This document shows, in pieces, positions 49,018 to 58,941 of a DNA stretch of 64,000 bases (position 1 is its first letter; each line of letters opens with the position of its first letter). The stretch covers positions 13,534 to 77,533 of the forward strand of contig NZ_JAYLLN010000012.1 in assembly GCF_037126265.1 (NCBI RefSeq). Reading direction: 5' to 3'. Origin of the DNA: Sphingobacterium tenebrionis. Lineage in GTDB: Bacteria > Bacteroidota > Bacteroidia > Sphingobacteriales > Sphingobacteriaceae. The notes beneath the pieces are model-generated. The model was not told where the DNA came from. It worked only from the letters and a program-made list of their open reading frames with translations, and did not search any database. The translations under genes were made by a program, and so were the position numbers.

Positions 49018-51722
49018 ATGATCAGCCTATCTCCTTTTCTAAGGATTATTTCTTCGGCAAACTCCATTGTTTTCTTATTGTCGGATCCCCCTTTTTTGGA
49101 TGTCTCCAATGGGTGTCCATTCAATGAGACCGTTAAGGATCTATTTTGATGGGATGCAAAGCCATCTCCCAAACTCAACCTTTTAAGGGTTAAAGTTCCA
49201 TAACGCATGAATATATCGGCCATTGGCCCCTCTTTCAGGTTTAATCGTTGGGAAAAGGTTCCCCAACCTTCTGCCGCAGTAAATGCTGCCCTAAATTCTT
49301 CCGGGTTTATTTTTGGATCAAATCCTATGCTTTTTTGTGGGCCATGATACGTAAATCCGCAGGCATTGATGAAACTGCCATAGCTCGCCATCGCGCGGGC
49401 ATAATGGTCACTACATTCGATTTCATTGAAAGGATTTCGCTTTGAACCATGATATCGATCGTGGATTTTTCTGGTCAGGATCAACCCTTCATCCAGCATT
49501 CCTTCGGCTATCATATGAGCGGCTACTTGATGTTCAAAGCCACTCATGCACTCATGGAAATAACCAAGTTGCCAGGTCACATTTTCGCCATATGGCTTAT
49601 CCTCATTTTTAGGATTGGTATTCATGACCATTCCCCCATCTCCTGCCAACGCGTAGGGCCTTCCATTTAAATGCGTTTTGATATAGGGACCAACATCATT
49701 GGTAAAATTATATTTCCATAAAGCTTGTAGGGCAGATAAGGTTTTCTTTTTATCATTGATGCGGGGCAGGTTCAATTGATGCGTCCATGCCTGTCCGTAA
49801 ACCTGATCGATATGGCAGGTATTATAAGATCCCAATTTCTTCCGTCCAAAGTCCTTGTTAGGTCTATGAATATAATATTCTCCATTGAACAATTCTTCAT
49901 CCATATGCTTGGCCCCTTTTAGGACATAGTTTTCACAGATTTTTTGGAATTCAGCATCAGCAACTTCTTCCGCCATTTTTGCTCCTGCCTGTACGGCTGC
50001 CAGACATAAACCTACTATCCAGGCAATCTCTCCTTCCCATACAGCATCCAATGTATTTTCCATGGGCGTGTCGGTCATCCCATCCCCATTTTTATCCTGA
50101 TCCAAAACAAATTGGATGGCCTTTTTCAGATTACTCCAGTTCCGTTTTAAAAAAGCATCATCCTTACTCATCTGATGATCCCTATAAAACCTTAAAATAA
50201 CGCCTGCCTGTCCGTCGATTGCCGGTCGGGATTCATATTCTGCCCGAAAGATGATTGCTCCGGTATCGGGTTTAAAACCGACACCTAAATCTGTTGTTTC
50301 CCGGAGATTCCGCTCCAGTTCAGGAAATATCCGACCCATCGATTGGCCATATTGCCAAACATGGGTGCAAGTTCCGGCACAAGCTCCGATACCTTCCCAG
50401 CCCCAGAACCGTCCTGTAGCAAAACGCATGGTATTTGCGGTTGCCAAGGTTCCTATGTTGAGGAATGTCCTGTCCAAAAACCAGTATGGCAAGCTGCTGT
50501 CGTTCCAGGTATCTACCCAATCCAGCGTCTCGGAGGTAAGCTTGGTTTTATTTTCCAGGTAATAAGCTAATACTGCAGCAGCATCCTTAAATTTTGTTCC
50601 ATACCAATAGCCATCCTTTGCATCCTTAATTTTTGCCTTTAACTTTGGATGTGGATGATTAAAATGCCAAGCAATTGCGAAACGAGCAGCAGTCGATTTC
50701 TTAGGAGCCAACTTCTTGGAGATTTGGATCGCACCGATCTGTGATTCTTGGAAATCCACAGCTGAAATATTTTCATCATTCGCCTTCTTATTGAATAAAT
50801 CCTTCAGCTTATAATTCACATGGTATATGGCATTCGCATCTTCACAGGTGATCCCCATCGTTCCATGGTCACCCGCAAGCTGGAATTCTTCAGGCACATC
50901 CTTGCATGAAAATTGAATTAACTTAGCTCCATCTTTCTTTTCATGGAGTTGAGCTACCTTCTTTACCTGTCCAAAATCGGTTCTCCCATGATGTACACCA
51001 TTTTCCAAATAGCCGATCAATTGGATATCAAGGGATTTATTGGTCTTATTCACAACATCGAGATGAAAACAGGATAAGGGCAGAGAGGAATTTTCTACAT
51101 CTAATGGAATGTATGGCGTAAAAGCAGTTAAGGTAACATCCACCGGAAAATCCTGACTCGTATAGGTAATCTTACAGGATGGATAGGTGGGTTCAAAAAT
51201 TACTTCATCCCACAATGCTGCATCCAAATCTTTAAGCTGTATTTTCTTCCCATCCAATACCTGTATTTGGAAACCTTGTGTAAACTTTTGAAGATCTTTT
51301 GCCAATGGCGGTTCAACATAGGCTGCCCCATCCCTTGGCCTTACCTTAACCATTTCTTTCCAATTGTGCCATTGAATGACCTTGTTCTCCACCCCTTCAT
51401 TCATACCATCGTAAGAATCATTGAATACTTGCCATAGCCATAGTTTCCCGTCGCCCCCGATATATACGGTACCTGTATGCAAACCGCCAATGGGCATGCC
51501 TATGTATTTCAGTTCATCCTTCGATTTTCGATAAGCAATCTTATCGCCTTTTAGGTACAAGGATTTTATCCATGCTGGATTAATCCCTTTGTTTTCTGGA
51601 ATGTTATGGATAGGGTTTTCCCAAGCAAACACACTCTTTCCCCATACCGGAAATTGAGTTAGTAAGGTTGCAAAGCCCAAGAGGCTGGAATTTTTTAAAA
51701 AATGGCGTCTATTCATGTTCAA
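49005..51722 (-). CDS. GH116-like glucosylceramidase/beta-glucosidase family protein
   Basis: The 905-residue protein starts with a Tat-like signal, NRRHFLKNSSLLGFATLL. The N-terminal beta-sandwich (about 60-380; GMPIGGLHTGTVYIGGDGKLWLWQVFND is the GBA2_N-type opening) is followed by the (alpha/alpha)6 barrel (about 400-800) with GWEGIGACAGTCTHVWQYGQSMGRIFPELERNLRE and DKNGDGMTDTPMENTLDAVW, the regions carrying the family's Glu and Asp catalytic residues. The family cleaves beta-glucosides, beta-xylosides or glucosylceramide. With the neighbouring sulfatase it looks like a small glycan or sphingolipid degrading locus; sphingolipids are natural membrane lipids of this bacterial group, so a housekeeping role is possible. 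Confidence 0.85.
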   Translation of the reverse strand: MNMNRRHFLKNSSLLGFATLLTQFPVWGKSVFAWENPIHNIPENKGINPAWIKSLYLKGDKIAYRKSKDELKYIGMPIGGLHTGTVYIGGDGKLWLWQVFNDSYDGMNEGVENKVIQWHNWKEMVKVRPRDGAAYVEPPLAKDLQKFTQGFQIQVLDGKKIQLKDLDAALWDEVIFEPTYPSCKITYTSQDFPVDVTLTAFTPYIPLDVENSSLPLSCFHLDVVNKTNKSLDIQLIGYLENGVHHGRTDFGQVKKVAQLHEKKDGAKLIQFSCKDVPEEFQLAGDHGTMGITCEDANAIYHVNYKLKDLFNKKANDENISAVDFQESQIGAIQISKKLAPKKSTAARFAIAWHFNHPHPKLKAKIKDAKDGYWYGTKFKDAAAVLAYYLENKTKLTSETLDWVDTWNDSSLPYWFLDRTFLNIGTLATANTMRFATGRFWGWEGIGACAGTCTHVWQYGQSMGRIFPELERNLRETTDLGVGFKPDTGAIIFRAEYESRPAIDGQAGVILRFYRDHQMSKDDAFLKRNWSNLKKAIQFVLDQDKNGDGMTDTPMENTLDAVWEGEIAWIVGLCLAAVQAGAKMAEEVADAEFQKICENYVLKGAKHMDEELFNGEYYIHRPNKDFGRKKLGSYNTCHIDQVYGQAWTHQLNLPRINDKKKTLSALQALWKYNFTNDVGPYIKTHLNGRPYALAGDGGMVMNTNPKNEDKPYGENVTWQLGYFHECMSGFEHQVAAHMIAEGMLDEGLILTRKIHDRYHGSKRNPFNEIECSDHYARAMASYGSFINACGFTYHGPQKSIGFDPKINPEEFRAAFTAAEGWGTFSQRLNLKEGPMADIFMRYGTLTLKRLSLGDGFASHQNRSLTVSLNGHPLETSKKGGSDNKKTMEFAEEIILRKGDRLIISYS

Positions 51723-51899
51723 ATTGGAATTCCCTTGCGTATTTGCTTATACCTTAGGGATCTGTTTATAGTTGATTTTACAATCTTACTTAATTTAGCG
51801 ATAATTAAGCTATAAATGAATCAGTATGAACAATTTGTTACAATACGGAACGTTTATTGTTAGGATTAGGATGATTAATGACGACCATGAAATTAACTT

Positions 51900-53318
51900 A
51901 TGAAAACACGTTCCGCGTTCCTTCTTTTTCTGCTTCCATTGCTTTTCTTTGCGAGCTGTAATCAAACTTCAAAATCCCAAAGCCAAGTTCAAAAAAGTAA
52001 AAATCAGATCTGGGAAGTACGGGAAAAGAATTATTCCTTAGACATTGAATTTATTGATTCCATTCAATTTTATGTAGAAAAATCCAAGACCAAACCGGTA
52101 GATACTTTACAGAAGATCACGGATTTTGCCACGGCAAAAAAGATGTTGACAGGGGTTGTGGAATTCCGTGAACATCAGGAATATAAAGGCTTAAGACGGA
52201 TTTTATTCCGAAACGGAGGTATCTATAATAGCCCATACGATGAAGAGGGTTTTGTGGCCTATTATCCTTCGGAAGATATTATTCTGTTTGAGGGTGGTCA
52301 TTCTTCGGATGTAAGTTTTGATCTTAAGGACGGTCGGGAAACGGAAATTGCAGGTAATCCCGATTTGATGTATAATTCACCCCAGAAAACCGTTCGATTG
52401 AATGGTTATTATCCTGGACAGGAATGTGACACCTATTTTATCCAAAAAAAGATGGCAGGAAGGTTTGAAAATATCATTCCCTTATCGGAAGTTTTTGAAA
52501 AAAGGGAAAAGACTTTCTTATGCCATATCCCCGAAGCCTTCTGGCAAAACGAAGAGGTACTTTACATGAAGGAAGTCATGTTTTGGGAGGAAAATAAACA
52601 TGTAACCAAATATTACAAAATAACCCTTATCAATACCAATTTTGAGCCGGTGAAAGAGGCTGTTTGGAGATCTAAAAATCCGTTTGATTTTATTCCAGAG
52701 GGATATAAACTATTTAAGGACGAATATCCGGCGGAGGGTCAGGAAGATGGGCTGATCAAAGGGGATTTGAATAAGGATGGATTAGAAGATGTGATTATGC
52801 TGATCAAGGGAACTGATACGAGTATGGTGGTTAAGAATACGCATGGGAAAATGGTGGATAGGAATAGAAGGGGGATCATTATACTGTTCAACAAAAAGGA
52901 TCATTATGAGTTGGGATTGAAAAACTATACCTGTTTTACCTCTGAAAACGAGGAAGGAGGAGTTTATTTTCCCCCGGATTTAGGAATTATGGTGGAGCGA
53001 GGGAACCTAAAGATTCATTATGCACATGGTAGATATGGGCATTGGGCCTATACGTTTACTTATAGGAATCGGGATTTTGAAATGATTGGATACGATGAGA
53101 GTTCGAATCATGGACCTGTTGTTTTAAGCGAAACGAGTATAAACTTTCTGACCAAAAAGAAACTGACGAGGAAGAATATTAATCAAGCGGAGGATGATGG
53201 TGGTGAGGAGGTTTTTGAGGATACCTGGGAGGATATTAGTTTGGAAGAATTAACAAGGTTATCGGAGATTAGGAATTTTGAAGAGTTTGATGTTTCTGAA
53301 GCTTATAGTAAGCCATAG
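51900..53318 (+). CDS. Lipoprotein of unknown function with Ca-binding-like loop
   Basis: The 472-residue protein has a lipoprotein signal ending FFASCNQTS (Cys at about residue 20). The middle is beta-rich without a recognisable family; GDLNKDGLEDVIMLIKG (about 289-305) is a D-x-N-x-D-G-x-x-D calcium-binding loop as found in FG-GAP or dockerin-like repeats. The C-terminal region (YTFTYRNRDFEMIGYDESSNHG) is typical of Bacteroidota proteins with this loop, whose role is unknown. The C-terminal ~60 residues are strongly acidic. It precedes a REP-like repeat cluster. Confidence 0.7.
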   Translation: MKTRSAFLLFLLPLLFFASCNQTSKSQSQVQKSKNQIWEVREKNYSLDIEFIDSIQFYVEKSKTKPVDTLQKITDFATAKKMLTGVVEFREHQEYKGLRRILFRNGGIYNSPYDEEGFVAYYPSEDIILFEGGHSSDVSFDLKDGRETEIAGNPDLMYNSPQKTVRLNGYYPGQECDTYFIQKKMAGRFENIIPLSEVFEKREKTFLCHIPEAFWQNEEVLYMKEVMFWEENKHVTKYYKITLINTNFEPVKEAVWRSKNPFDFIPEGYKLFKDEYPAEGQEDGLIKGDLNKDGLEDVIMLIKGTDTSMVVKNTHGKMVDRNRRGIIILFNKKDHYELGLKNYTCFTSENEEGGVYFPPDLGIMVERGNLKIHYAHGRYGHWAYTFTYRNRDFEMIGYDESSNHGPVVLSETSINFLTKKKLTRKNINQAEDDGGEEVFEDTWEDISLEELTRLSEIRNFEEFDVSEAYSKP

Positions 53319-53344
53319 AGGTTGTTATATGCTAAGCCATAAAG

Positions 53345-53506
53345 GGTGTCATCCTTAGTAAACTTAATGTCATCCTGAGCAAAATTAATGTCATCCTGAG
53401 CGTAGTCGAAGGATCTGTACGGTTGCTTACGAACAGATGCTTCGACGATGTTCAGCATGACATGATGCTCAGCATGACATCGTGCTCAGCATGACATGGT
53501 GCTGCC
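53345..53506. repeat. REP-like palindrome, family 2, with amplified arms, locus D
   Basis: The core palindrome runs from TGTCATCCTGAGCGTAGTCG (from 53389) to CGACGATGTTCAGCATGACA (to 53462). The left end is preceded by two extra partial copies at 21-bp period (TGTCATCCT at about 53347 and 53368), and the right end is followed by two more copies of CAGCATGACAT at 17-bp period (about 53470 and 53487). This fills the 273-bp gap between two same-direction genes. Confidence 0.85.
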
Positions 53507-53591
53507 TTTATCAAATTTCTCTATACCCAGCACCGAATATCTCAACTTATCCCTATCTTAGTGTTGAAAACCAAAATTATTAACACTACCA

Positions 53592-54200
53592 ATGAAAAGA
53601 ATCTTTCTAAGTATCGCCCTATTGCTTTCTATAGGAGCTTATGCACAAGCCCAAAGTGGCTTTGGAATAAGAGGAGGTTTAAACCTAGCCCAAGAATTTT
53701 CTAGGACGGATGATATGACCGCCATCACTAAGATTGCACCGCATTATCATTTAACAGCCTACTATGATGCCCAGATCAAACCTACATTTTCCATACAACC
53801 CGGATTATCCTTAGAAAGAAAAGGGGGAGCTTATGAAGAAGATGGCAGAAAATACACAGATAAATTTCTTTATCTCCAATTACCTGTCAATTTTTTAGGT
53901 AGAATCCCTACCCGAAAAGGCGACTTTTTTATTGGTGGCGGATTTTATCTAGCATATGGAATAAGTGCAAAATTATCTTCTGGAGGTGTTTCCGTAGATT
54001 TAGAAATGGGAGAACTAGAGAACCAGATTAAGCCATTCGATGCTGGTTTGGGTACCCTGGCTGGCTTTAGACTGAATAATGGCCTGGTCTTCCACCTAGC
54101 CTCCGCTGCAGGATTTGTAAATATGTCAAATCAATCACAATCAAAATTTTTTAACAGAACAAGTTCGATAGGTATTGGATATGAATTTAATAAGAGATAA
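53592..54200 (+). CDS. Outer-membrane beta-barrel protein (PorT/OMP_b-brl type)
   Basis: The 202-residue protein has a signal peptide (1-20, AYAQA) and an eight-strand barrel-like pattern of alternating residues: GFGIRGGLNLA at the first strand, YDAQIKPTFSIQPGLSLERKGG, YLQLPVNFLGRIP, and the final strand SSIGIGYEFNKR. Such porin-like proteins are abundant in Bacteroidota with no defined cargo. It converges on the SMUG2-like gene with a 9-bp gap. Confidence 0.85.
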   Translation: MKRIFLSIALLLSIGAYAQAQSGFGIRGGLNLAQEFSRTDDMTAITKIAPHYHLTAYYDAQIKPTFSIQPGLSLERKGGAYEEDGRKYTDKFLYLQLPVNFLGRIPTRKGDFFIGGGFYLAYGISAKLSSGGVSVDLEMGELENQIKPFDAGLGTLAGFRLNNGLVFHLASAAGFVNMSNQSQSKFFNRTSSIGIGYEFNKR

Positions 54201-54209
54201 AAAGTCTGA

Positions 54210-54914
54210 TTAAAAATTGTTTTTCAATCCTGCTAAGGTTATCAAATATTTATCGATGTAAAAGTCTTTGTCTTTGGATTTATATTGCTGGATATATCGG
54301 GGATGTTCAAGAGCCGTCATTTTTTCGAATAGCTGTTCTTCCCTATTAATGATTTCCAGGAATTTTAAATTTTTCTTACCAAGGACAAAGACTTCTGAAG
54401 TATCCAGGCCAAGTTCGATATGTCTTTTCAAGGAGGTAATCATAAAAGGTTTCACATCTTGAAATAAGGCCATATCATCATAATAATTGGCATTGGTCCA
54501 TTGTCTGTTCTTTCCCTGGCGGATGATCGCCAAAGGAAAGGGGGAATTGACATAAAATTGGGAATAGAATCGTTCGGGCCCTCCAAACGCCCTAACCATA
54601 TCATAGAAAAAAACGGATGACACTTCGTGGGTATGGGCAGATTGCATTTCAATTCCGCACTCGGTTTTCAAGCGTTTAGTATCGGTAAATGGAACGCCCG
54701 TAACCCCAGCACCATGCCGACTAGGGTTAATGCCTATGATAAACTTTCGCTTATTGTTGTCGTTATAGTATTTATGGTAGAATTGTGCCATCACTACCAA
54801 TGTTTCCGGATTTTCAAGAAATGGATTCATTACCCTGAAATCTGGGGGTAAATTCCCTTGATAATGCAGGGTTTTGTTAAAGCTGATGATTTTATCTGCT
54901 AAGGTAGTTGACAT
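54210..54914 (-). CDS. SMUG2-like uracil-DNA glycosylase family protein (DUF4918)
   Basis: The 234-residue protein carries the UDG-fold motif 1 as FIIGINPSRHGAGVTGVPFTDTKRL (about 59-83), comparable to GMNPGPFGMAQTGVPFG in SMUG1, and the His-Pro loop EHPRYIQQY near residue 207. The SMUG2 group of Bacteroidota is proposed to remove uracil or its oxidised forms from DNA. There is no signal peptide. It lies between an OMP gene and a PadR-linked membrane protein gene. Confidence 0.83.
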   Translation of the reverse strand: MSTTLADKIISFNKTLHYQGNLPPDFRVMNPFLENPETLVVMAQFYHKYYNDNNKRKFIIGINPSRHGAGVTGVPFTDTKRLKTECGIEMQSAHTHEVSSVFFYDMVRAFGGPERFYSQFYVNSPFPLAIIRQGKNRQWTNANYYDDMALFQDVKPFMITSLKRHIELGLDTSEVFVLGKKNLKFLEIINREEQLFEKMTALEHPRYIQQYKSKDKDFYIDKYLITLAGLKNNF

Positions 54915-54939
54915 TCATTCAGGATTTGATGGCTGATTT

Positions 54940-56007
54940 TTAATTGATGACCGATTGTTCCAATTCAGTTGGTTTCATTTTAATGCCCAATAATGCACCA
55001 ATAATTACACCCAAGATCAAGCTGGACACGAAATAGCCGGTTAGGCTAAATCCTCTATCAATATCCGCCATGATCCCTACTGACGTTTCCAAAACAAATC
55101 CAATAATAGAGAAGGTAATTAGATTTTTGATAAGGTTACCTTTTACGTTATAATACGAGATTAAAAAAGATCCTAAAAGGTATATAAAACCAAAAATAAG
55201 ACCATTTGAAATGATTTCTAAATTATTAAAGATTCGGGTAGAAGACGCTAATAATTCCGTTGCAAAACCAAAGATCAACAGCAATAAAATGGACGGTTTA
55301 GCCAACAACGATTTTAAACTGATATGACCTACGTTTTTTAGGCTAAAGATAATACTGAGAGCTCCTAAACCCAGACTCACTCCCAATAAATAGAGACTAA
55401 ACTCGACATAATCATTATCAAATTTATAGATTGGATATCTCAAAGCATCTATCATTTGAAAATTCAGTTGCCTTGGAATGAAAATCGTCATAGCCAATGG
55501 AATAAAAGCCAATAACACTGTTTTAATCGGATTAATATCCACTTGTCTTTCCAAAAAGCGGGAGATGTTATGCTTTTTCTTTACAAGATAGAAAATCAAC
55601 ACTATTAAGGCAATATGGAATAGAACAACCATTACAGAAGAACCAGCCGATGTATGATAATTTTTGAAAACAAGTAGGTAAAAACCTCCTCCTAATAGTC
55701 GTAGAAAAGTCCATCCTAGTGCCAATAATGCTACACCCAAAAACAAATAAGCCCATATCTTATTGGTCTGGACACTAGGATTCACCTTGCTGTATTCATT
55801 AGTCAATATTTCCGTATCGCCTAAGCGGTGACGGGCAACCATAAATGCTTCTTCGGGATTTAATCCATTGGATTTCAATTCTTCGAAGGCATCATACAAA
55901 TGCGCCTTTAATTCAGCGAGATCTGAATCGGTGGTACTGCCCTTTTGCTGAATGAGCAGGATATGATTGGCAATTGCCTGATCTAAATTGAAATCGGTTT
56001 TTCCCAT
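54940..56007 (-). CDS. Polytopic membrane protein with HAAS-type prefix domain, PadR partner
   Basis: The 355-residue protein starts with an N-terminal domain (about 1-75) ending AFMVARHRLGDTEILTNEYSKV, the HAAS/permease-prefix pattern seen next to PadR regulators, then about eight to nine membrane helices. The start overlaps the PadR gene by 25 bp, a usual arrangement where the regulator controls its neighbour. Function is unknown; similar prefix domains precede exporter-like or signalling membrane proteins. Confidence 0.75.
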   Translation of the reverse strand: MGKTDFNLDQAIANHILLIQQKGSTTDSDLAELKAHLYDAFEELKSNGLNPEEAFMVARHRLGDTEILTNEYSKVNPSVQTNKIWAYLFLGVALLALGWTFLRLLGGGFYLLVFKNYHTSAGSSVMVVLFHIALIVLIFYLVKKKHNISRFLERQVDINPIKTVLLAFIPLAMTIFIPRQLNFQMIDALRYPIYKFDNDYVEFSLYLLGVSLGLGALSIIFSLKNVGHISLKSLLAKPSILLLLIFGFATELLASSTRIFNNLEIISNGLIFGFIYLLGSFLISYYNVKGNLIKNLITFSIIGFVLETSVGIMADIDRGFSLTGYFVSSLILGVIIGALLGIKMKPTELEQSVIN

Positions 56008-56324
56008 AATTGATGTATTAAATCATTGATAAAATTCCATTGTTCATATTGATTGTCTAGTTCTTTTCTACCCTTCTCGGTCAATTGGTAATATCTTCTT
56101 GGGCGACCGGAATCTAAATTCTTCCATTCGCCAAGGATCCATTCCTTTGTCTCCATTTTTTTTAACACAGGGTATAACGTACCTTCAGCCACAGAAAGTT
56201 CTGATCCTGTTTTTTCCTTCAAAAGTTGGATAATTTGATATCCATAACTTTCTTGCCTTTTCAAAATCAGCAGGACGAGTGGTGCCAAGGCACTTGCCAT
56301 TAATTCTTTACTAAGTTCTTTCAC
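55983..56324 (-). CDS. PadR-family transcriptional regulator
   Basis: The 113-residue winged-helix regulator has LVLLILKRQESYGYQIIQLLKEKTGSELSVAEGTLYPVLKKMETKEWI, the PadR signature with the recognition helix and the YP pair, then the wing with GRPRRYYQLTEKGRKEL. It usually represses its own operon until a ligand binds. The last 25 bp overlap the membrane-protein gene it presumably controls. Confidence 0.93.
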   Translation of the reverse strand: MKELSKELMASALAPLVLLILKRQESYGYQIIQLLKEKTGSELSVAEGTLYPVLKKMETKEWILGEWKNLDSGRPRRYYQLTEKGRKELDNQYEQWNFINDLIHQLWEKPISI

Positions 56325-56346
56325 AGAACAATTATACTTAGAAGTT

Positions 56347-56904
56347 CTAAGTATTCAAAATACTTTTGGAATAATAATGAATAACCGCCCCAGAATTAAA
56401 TCTTTTTATATACTGAAGAGTAAAATCCGTCCTACTATTAATATTCTCAAATAATTGTAAGCCGGGTCCTGCAATGATGGGAAAAATGCAAAGTTGGAAT
56501 TCGTCAATTAAATTTAAGTTGAGCAATTGTATGATCAAACTTCGGCTACCGACCAAAATAACCTTGCTACCTTGTTCTTTTAGATCGATAACTTGATCAT
56601 ACAATGTACTACCTGCTAATTTCGCGGAATCCCAGCCAGTTGATAACATGGTATTGGAAAAAACTATTTTTGGAATTTTATCGATGGATTCAGCAAAATC
56701 ATTTCTAGATTTAACATCTGAAGGCTCATCAATCAAATTTTGCCAATATTTCATAAGTTCAAATGTCTTTCTGCCATAAAGGATTACATCTGCACGCTTT
56801 AATAGATCAGCATAATGCTCGTGTACTTCTTGATCCGGATTAGGGATTCTATGATCACAATTTCCATCAATGGTCATATTGAATGCAGCAATGATTTTTC
56901 CCAT
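56347..56904 (-). CDS. RibD/dihydrofolate-reductase-like protein
   Basis: The 185-residue protein starts at MGKIIAAFNMTIDGNCDH (56904); the upstream in-frame ATG at 56955 adds a stretch outside the family. Family marks are the RibD C-terminal pattern with ADVILYGRKTFELMKYW (about 37-53), KIVFSNTM, GSKVILVGSRSLIIQLL and DEFQLCIFPIIAGPGLQLFE. Such small proteins use NADPH to reduce pterin or ribosyl-like substrates; the actual substrate is unknown. It lies 22 bp upstream of padR on the same strand and may be co-transcribed with it. Confidence 0.85.
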   Translation of the reverse strand: MGKIIAAFNMTIDGNCDHRIPNPDQEVHEHYADLLKRADVILYGRKTFELMKYWQNLIDEPSDVKSRNDFAESIDKIPKIVFSNTMLSTGWDSAKLAGSTLYDQVIDLKEQGSKVILVGSRSLIIQLLNLNLIDEFQLCIFPIIAGPGLQLFENINSRTDFTLQYIKRFNSGAVIHYYSKSILNT

Positions 56905-56996
56905 ATTCTTTTTTATTTCTAATGTAGGTATGTATAAAGGAATTCGGATTGCCATATGGCAAGAAATATTCCTGCGAAATAAGCTGATCGGTTACA

Positions 56997-58721
56997 TTAA
57001 AGCTGATTCTTAATTATTTCAAAAATTCGATCCTCTGGTATAAGGAAATCAGCATCCGTGTATGGGATATGCTGATCTATCCTCAGTCCCTTTTTCTGGG
57101 TTTGATCATTGTTGGGATAAAAAATGGCATTTCCTGTAAATTCCAATTGATATCCTCCAGGAAGCATCAACCTTTTGATATCACCATCAGCTCCCGCAGT
57201 CTGTTGACCTATCGTAATCGATTGAGGAAAGATATGCTGTAGATTCATCGTGTTCCATTCGCTGGCACTTAATGTTTCTTCATTGACCAGAATGAATACT
57301 TTTCCTTTATATTGGTGCGATTTGAGTTTTTGGTTGGCAGGGAAATAGGTTTCTGGGTTTTGGACATAGGAAAAAGTGCCAATATTGCTCAAATTCTGTT
57401 GGTAGTATTTCCCAAAATAATTGCTTTTTTGACCGAAATACTTGTATACATAGGTATAAATAAACCCTCCCCAATCGGGATAGGCTCGCATATCAAAAAC
57501 GATTGCTTTTTTTGATGCTGCATTAGTGAAAAGGCTGTCCATCGTTGAATCGATTTTATTATCCTCGACATCTTCAATAAAATAAAAGGTCTGGTCAATT
57601 CTGAAATAGGAAATATCAGGATGATTTAATGTCCGATTGTTTTTTAATTGTATTTTTCCCCTTAGGTAGGAAAGAATAATCTCCAATTCTGCTTTATTAG
57701 TTGGATTTACAAGTGCTATTTTAGTCTGAAGTATATCTGAATGCCCTGCCTTTTGAACTGTGAGGTTTTTAATGGTATCATCATCCATCCACAGCAGATT
57801 TTGCTGATAATCCGATAAACGGATTAATAAACCTGCTCTATTGGATGTAGAAAGTAATTTACTCTTTTCCAGGATGATCTCTGAGATTGACTGGCTATTA
57901 ATTGCTTTTATTCTGTCCCCAACAGCAATATTTGCTTTTTCACAAATTTCTGGGATGATAATGTGGGTGACCAAAACATAATCATCTAGGATCTGATAAT
58001 CAAAGGGTGCAAAAAATGATGTGTGGTAGATTTCTTTTTTATGATGAAACTGATAATAGAATTTATAGGAATGTGTATCTTCCAAAAGTGCTACCGATTT
58101 AGCAAGGACAGTTTCAAATGCTTTTCTAGAATCTGCAATTAGGCATTCATCAATTAAACTCTTCAATGTTTCCGTAGAATGCCCATCCATTAAATATTTA
58201 TGTGGATATAAATAATCTATTGCTCCAATTATTTTAGCTAACGCCAGTAGTCTGAATTTCAATGGAAGGTTCTCCTCTTTAGAAAAATTATAAGCCTTTT
58301 CATGGGGGATATCGATGGTAAAACCATCTTTTGGAACATAGTAATGTTGTTCTCCTATAAACCTATTTCTATGAATTGCTCTAAGTAGTTTTTTATTCTT
58401 AATGGTAATTGATGGATTCCTTTCAAACCAATCAAAATCTTGATTATCATCAACTATATCCGATGGGGCATTACCTTTTTTTGTAGAATTAACAATATTA
58501 GTCAATCCTTTTGTTAGCAAAGAAATAGACTGGTTGATATTTAAATTTTTGCTTTCTATATGGTTTAAGAATAGGCTATCTGCATCCAGCTTACCACTTG
58601 CCAAATCAGGATGATAATATTTAAGGAAATTCCAAACTTTTATAAAATCAAAAACCGGATTTTCTTTCGCGTGTAATTGTTGAAGGAAGAAAAGGCATAT
58701 AATTAGGAAGATTTTTCTCAT
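56997..58721 (-). CDS. Exported S41-family (C-terminal processing type) peptidase
   Basis: The 574-residue protein has a signal peptide (1-18, LQQLHAK). A helical N-terminal part (about 25-215) precedes a PDZ-like region (about 240-320, PEICEKANIAVGDRIKAINSQSI) and the S41 domain (about 345-560) with KKAIVFDMRAYPDWGGFIYTYV, KGKVFILVNEETLSASEWNTM holding the nucleophile Ser, and GQQTAGADGDIKRLMLPGG. Bacteroidota have many such secreted peptidases; some act in tail-specific processing or peptide use. The DNA is more AT-rich than the housekeeping genes. Confidence 0.85.
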   Translation of the reverse strand: MRKIFLIICLFFLQQLHAKENPVFDFIKVWNFLKYYHPDLASGKLDADSLFLNHIESKNLNINQSISLLTKGLTNIVNSTKKGNAPSDIVDDNQDFDWFERNPSITIKNKKLLRAIHRNRFIGEQHYYVPKDGFTIDIPHEKAYNFSKEENLPLKFRLLALAKIIGAIDYLYPHKYLMDGHSTETLKSLIDECLIADSRKAFETVLAKSVALLEDTHSYKFYYQFHHKKEIYHTSFFAPFDYQILDDYVLVTHIIIPEICEKANIAVGDRIKAINSQSISEIILEKSKLLSTSNRAGLLIRLSDYQQNLLWMDDDTIKNLTVQKAGHSDILQTKIALVNPTNKAELEIILSYLRGKIQLKNNRTLNHPDISYFRIDQTFYFIEDVEDNKIDSTMDSLFTNAASKKAIVFDMRAYPDWGGFIYTYVYKYFGQKSNYFGKYYQQNLSNIGTFSYVQNPETYFPANQKLKSHQYKGKVFILVNEETLSASEWNTMNLQHIFPQSITIGQQTAGADGDIKRLMLPGGYQLEFTGNAIFYPNNDQTQKKGLRIDQHIPYTDADFLIPEDRIFEIIKNQL

Positions 58722-58941
58722 TGTTTATTGGCTAGTGCTTGATAGTAACCTAAAAATACGTGATAAATTATTAGGGAACAATTAATAGGGATTTAATATA
58801 ATAGTTAGATCTAAATAGTCCCTTATATTTTATAAATTAGATTCGAAATGTAATGGAAATGTTAGTGATGTGTAGGGAAAAGACGGGTTTTGGAAAGTCT
58901 TTCAATTAGGACTCTTTTGGGCATAGTTCGCTTCGAAGTAA

